Part shown: piece by piece, positions 61,565-64,000 of the stretch
How positions within the stretch are numbered: the first letter of the stretch is position 1
Layout of the letters: each line of letters starts with the position of its first letter
Assembly (NCBI RefSeq): GCF_026616205.1
Contig: NZ_JANHGR010000001.1
Coordinates: 1,302,001-1,366,000 of the forward strand
Origin: Halolamina litorea
GTDB taxonomy: Archaea > Halobacteriota > Halobacteria > Halobacteriales > Haloferacaceae
Reading direction: 5' to 3'
DNA: 64,000 nt
The notes under the pieces: model-generated
Databases searched by the model: none
The model's input: the letters and a program-made list of their open reading frames with translations, nothing else
What the model was told of the DNA's origin: nothing
Program-made: the position numbers and the translations under genes

Positions 61565-62439
61565 GCTTCGGCCCCCGCGGTCGCGGCCTCCTCGCTCGCG
61601 AACTCGCGTTCCAGCCAGTCGACGATCTCGCCGGCCACGTCGATATCGACGGCGGCGTTCAGCGCCTTGAACTCCACCGTGTGGTTCACCTCGTGGACGG
61701 TGTAGCCGTCCTCCAGTTCCATCAGGTCGACGCCGAGCAGCCCGCCGCCGACGGCCGCGCTGGCCTCGCGGGCGAGGCGTTCGACCTCGTCGTCGATGTC
61801 GAGCGCCGCCGTCTCGGCGCCCGTCGCGGCGTTGGTGAGCCAGTGGTCGGAACTGCGGCTCATCGCCGCCACCGGCTCGCCGTCGACGGTGACGACGCGC
61901 AGGTCGCGGCCGGGCTTCTCGACGAACTGCTGAACGTAGAAGACGCTGTGCTCGTAGTGACCCAGCGTCTCCTTGTGTTCGAGCACGGCCTCGGCGGCCG
62001 AGCGGGACTCGATCTTCGCCATCAGTCTGCCCCACGACCCGACGACCGGCTTCAGCACGCAGGGGTAGCCGAACGCCTCGATCGCCTCGAGTGCCGACTC
62101 CTTCGTGAACGCGACGGTGGTCTCGGGGGTCGGGACGCCCGCATCGGCCAGCGCGAGGCTGGTCTCGACTTTGTCCGCACAAACCCTCGCGGTTTCGGGG
62201 TTGTTGACCACCGGCACGTCGTAGTGTGCGAGGAAACGCGTCGCGTACTTCGAGCGCGAGGTCGCCAGACAGCGGTCGAGCACCACGTCACAGTCCCCGA
62301 GCGGTTCGGGGGCCTCGCCGAGCCCGAACGTCGTCTCGCGCACGTCGACCTTGTGGACCTCGTGGCCGCGCTCGCGGAGCTCGGTGAGCAGGAGCTTCTC
62401 GTCCGGGCGTATCCGGGAGTAGAGCAGACCGACCTCCAT
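61561..62439 (-). CDS. argX: LysW-glutamate ligase (ArgX/LysX)
   Basis: The 292-residue ATP-grasp enzyme joins glutamate (or aminoadipate) to the terminal Glu of LysW. ATP-grasp motifs are PCVLKPVVGSWGRLMAKI (about 130-147) and VDLMELEDGYTVHEVNHT, with NHTVEFK near 262 typical of this RimK-related group. In haloarchaea, which make lysine by another route, arginine synthesis is the expected job. Its ATG overlaps the lysW stop (TGATG). Confidence 0.92.
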   Translation of the reverse strand: MEVGLLYSRIRPDEKLLLTELRERGHEVHKVDVRETTFGLGEAPEPLGDCDVVLDRCLATSRSKYATRFLAHYDVPVVNNPETARVCADKVETSLALADAGVPTPETTVAFTKESALEAIEAFGYPCVLKPVVGSWGRLMAKIESRSAAEAVLEHKETLGHYEHSVFYVQQFVEKPGRDLRVVTVDGEPVAAMSRSSDHWLTNAATGAETAALDIDDEVERLAREASAAVGGGLLGVDLMELEDGYTVHEVNHTVEFKALNAAVDIDVAGEIVDWLEREFASEEAATAGAEA

Positions 62440-62609
62440 CACTCCCCCCAGTCTTCGGCGAGGTCGGGCGCCTCCGCCAGTTCGGCGGGATCGACGCCCA
62501 CGACTTCGAGTTCGGTGCCGCAGCCGCCACAGTCGACGATCTCGCCGACCTCGGCGTCCTCGGGCAGTGCAACGGCCGCGCCGCAAGTCACACAGTCTGC
62601 TTCTGACAT
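62439..62609 (-). CDS. lysW: Amino-group carrier protein LysW/ArgW
   Basis: The 56-residue acidic carrier has two zinc knuckles, CVTC (6-9) and CGGC (27-30), and ends in the conserved EDWGE. The gamma-carboxyl of the last Glu is the site where substrates are attached and carried through ArgX, ArgB, ArgC, ArgD and ArgE. It is the first gene of the operon. Although very short, motif and position leave little doubt. Confidence 0.96.
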   Translation of the reverse strand: MSEADCVTCGAAVALPEDAEVGEIVDCGGCGTELEVVGVDPAELAEAPDLAEDWGE

Positions 62610-62632
62610 CGTACTCGGTTCGAGGCGACGGG

Positions 62633-62643
62633 GGTACTTTAAT
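62633..62643 (-). promoter_or_regulatory. Promoter of the lysW-argXCBDEF operon
   Basis: Minus-strand ATTAAAGTACC is centred about 29 bases before the lysW ATG, which fits a leaderless transcript. It lies between the argH terminator and lysW, so the operon can be expressed apart from argH. Confidence 0.65.
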
Positions 62644-62662
62644 CCATCTACTTCAAAACTGC

Positions 62663-62691
62663 AAAAAAGCCCCGTGGAAGCCTCTACGGGG
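62663..62691 (-). terminator. Terminator after argH
   Basis: On the minus strand a stem CCCCGT/ACGGGG (62670-62691) with a ten-base loop is followed by C and a run of six T (62663-62668). It stands about 200 bases after the argH stop. The intervening 62692-62891 is very GC-rich with no gene I can support. Confidence 0.65.
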
Positions 62692-62891
62692 ATATTTCGG
62701 ACGAATCGGTGCCGCGCGGAACCGGCCGCAGCGGCGCGAAGTGAGTCGTGGCCCGGAGGGGCCGCGGCCGTCGTGGCCGCCGCCGGAGTCGGCCCGGCCG
62801 GCGCCGGTTCCCGGCCCGGAGCCGCCGCCGACCCCGAGAGAGTCGTGGCTGTCGCCGCCGGAGCCGGACGAGCGTCGCAGCGAAATTCGCC

Positions 62892-64000
62892 TCAGACATA
62901 GTCGGCCACCTCCGCGGCGAGGCGTTCGTCCGCCGCTGCCAGCCCTTCACGGTGGGCGTCGACGGCGGCGGCGTGGTCGTCGTACGTCTCACGGAGCCGG
63001 GTGAGCGAGTCTTCGACCGCCGACGCCGCCGGGCCGCCGTGGGAGTCGCGCGCGGCGACGCTCCCGGCCGGCGAGAGCAGGTCCGCGAGCGTCTCGTCGT
63101 CGACGTAGGCCGAGAGCGGCTCGTCGAGCACCGCGTCGGCGGCCGCGGCGAGCGCGTCGATCTGGTCGTCGACCGTGGCGCCGTCGTCGATCGTCGTCAC
63201 GGACTCGGCCACGAGTTCGTGTGCGGTACGGAACGGCAGCCCCGCGGCCGCGAGCGCGTCGGCGACGCCCGTCGCCGTCGAGAAGCCGGCGCCGGCATCG
63301 GCCGCGCAGGCCGCGGCGTCCCAGTCGGCGGTGGCGACCGCACCGGCGGCGACCTCGGTCGCCTCGGTAGTGATGTCCACCGCGTCCCACGCGTGGGGCG
63401 TGGCACGCTGTAGGTCGCGGTTGTACGCGCGGGGGAGCCCCTTCAGCGTCGTCAGCAGCCCCGTGAGGTCGCCGACGGCGTCGCCGGCGACGGCGCGGAC
63501 CAACTCCAGCGAGTCGGGGTTCTTCTTCTGGGGCATGATCGAGGAGGTCGAGGCGTAGGCGTCGTCCAGATCGACGTGGCCGTCCTTCGCGCCCTCGATC
63601 AGGTCCGTCGAGAGTCCCGAAAGCGTCGCCGACAGCGCGGCGAACGCCCCACAGCCCTCGATCAGGAAGTCGCGCGCGGTGACGGCGTCGGCGGCGTTCT
63701 CGATGGTGTCGTGGAACCCCAGCAGGTCGGCGGTGCGCCCGCGGTCCACGTCGAAGGTGGTGCCGGCGAAGGCGGCGGCGCCGAGCGGCGAGCGGTTCGT
63801 GCGTTCGTACGCCGCGAGCAGGCGGTCGGTGTCGCGCGCGACGGCGCCGGCGTAGGACGCGAGCAGGTGGCCGACGGTGGTCGGCTGGGCGTGCTGGCGG
63901 TGGGTGAACCCTGGGACCACGGTCTCGGTCTCCGCGGCCGCGGCGTCGAGAAGCGCGCCGCGGAGGTCCAGCGTCGCCTCGGCGGCGTCGAGGAGGTCCT
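62892..64000 (-). CDS. argH: Argininosuccinate lyase (5' part outside the window)
   Basis: This is the C-terminal 369 residues or so of an ASL/fumarase-superfamily enzyme that splits argininosuccinate into arginine and fumarate. It contains PGFTHRQHAQPTTVGH, with the acid-base His region, and the signature SSIMPQKKNPDSLELVR. The frame is open to the right edge, so the start lies beyond. It is just upstream of lysW in the same direction, completing the arginine cluster. Confidence 0.95.
   Translation of the reverse strand, partial: DLLDAAEATLDLRGALLDAAAAETETVVPGFTHRQHAQPTTVGHLLASYAGAVARDTDRLLAAYERTNRSPLGAAAFAGTTFDVDRGRTADLLGFHDTIENAADAVTARDFLIEGCGAFAALSATLSGLSTDLIEGAKDGHVDLDDAYASTSSIMPQKKNPDSLELVRAVAGDAVGDLTGLLTTLKGLPRAYNRDLQRATPHAWDAVDITTEATEVAAGAVATADWDAAACAADAGAGFSTATGVADALAAAGLPFRTAHELVAESVTTIDDGATVDDQIDALAAAADAVLDEPLSAYVDDETLADLLSPAGSVAARDSHGGPAASAVEDSLTRLRETYDDHAAAVDAHREGLAAADERLAAEVADYV

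Overview
The window is a GC-rich, gene-dense piece of a haloarchaeal (class Halobacteria) chromosome. The evidence is the strongly acidic proteome, the many leaderless genes with a TATA-like box 24-30 bases before the start codon, an archaeal TFB, a CetZ-type tubulin homologue, two JAMM proteases of the SAMP (archaeal ubiquitin-like) system, a DnaJ-ferredoxin fusion, an archaeal 7S SRP RNA and a LysW-type arginine operon. I cannot fix the genus. I found no tRNA, rRNA, CRISPR array, transposase or integrase.

Layout. 1-11.2 kb: haem A/haem O synthesis fusion and cytochrome oxidase subunit II on divergent leaderless promoters, RibL FAD synthase, a JAMM protease, a RecJ-like DHH nuclease, a secreted phospholipase-D-like protein, an unusual thiolase/DUF35 pair and several haloarchaeal proteins of unknown function. 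11.3-11.6 kb: SRP RNA. 11.7-25 kb: old-yellow-enzyme reductase, Nif3-like protein, a winged-helix/coiled-coil protein with repeats, DnaJ-ferredoxin, cupin, HEAT protein, an AAA ATPase/ribbon-helix-helix pair, HMA metal chaperone, CetZ, a YeeE/YedE sulfur transporter next to a cysteine synthase, and small sensory/regulatory genes (HTH, DICT, HalOD1). 25-35 kb: MOT1 molybdate transporter, lipoprotein, purine/pyrimidine permease with a purine phosphoribosyltransferase, rhodanese plus HvJAMM1-like desampylase, tandem YccF protein, TPP enzyme, aldo/keto reductase and gatC-gatA. 35-43 kb: Ser-Asp repeat protein, acyl-CoA dehydrogenase, sensor kinase with HalX response regulator, and TFB.

43.4-50.4 kb is the most distinctive region. 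A membrane-anchored HTH regulator diverges from a run of co-directional genes encoding three exported proteins with SipW/TasA (camelysin)-like signal regions, an ER-type signal peptidase, a Thr/Pro-rich stalk protein and a membrane-anchored protein whose C-terminus resembles the exported subunits. Two tiny ORFs (45 and 18 codons) sit between the large ones, with ribosome-binding sites or stop/start overlaps. It looks like an archaeal counterpart of the bacterial tapA-sipW-tasA matrix-fibre operon.

50.4-56.3 kb holds metabolic genes (family III CoA transferase, aldo/keto reductase, erythromycin-esterase-like protein, formamidase), a 38-residue zinc-ribbon gene and a cold-shock protein. 56.3-64 kb is one co-directional arginine cluster on the minus strand, argH (cut by the window edge) then lysW-argX-argC-argB-argD-argE-argF, in which LysW carries the growing intermediates.

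A second structural feature cuts across these regions. Three protein genes (sensor kinase, erythromycin-esterase-like protein, argF) each contain a roughly 45-55 bp in-frame insertion made of two adjacent small hairpins. Two of the three are clearly related in sequence and encode the same peptide core. They look like dispersed palindromic elements that have been tolerated inside coding sequence.
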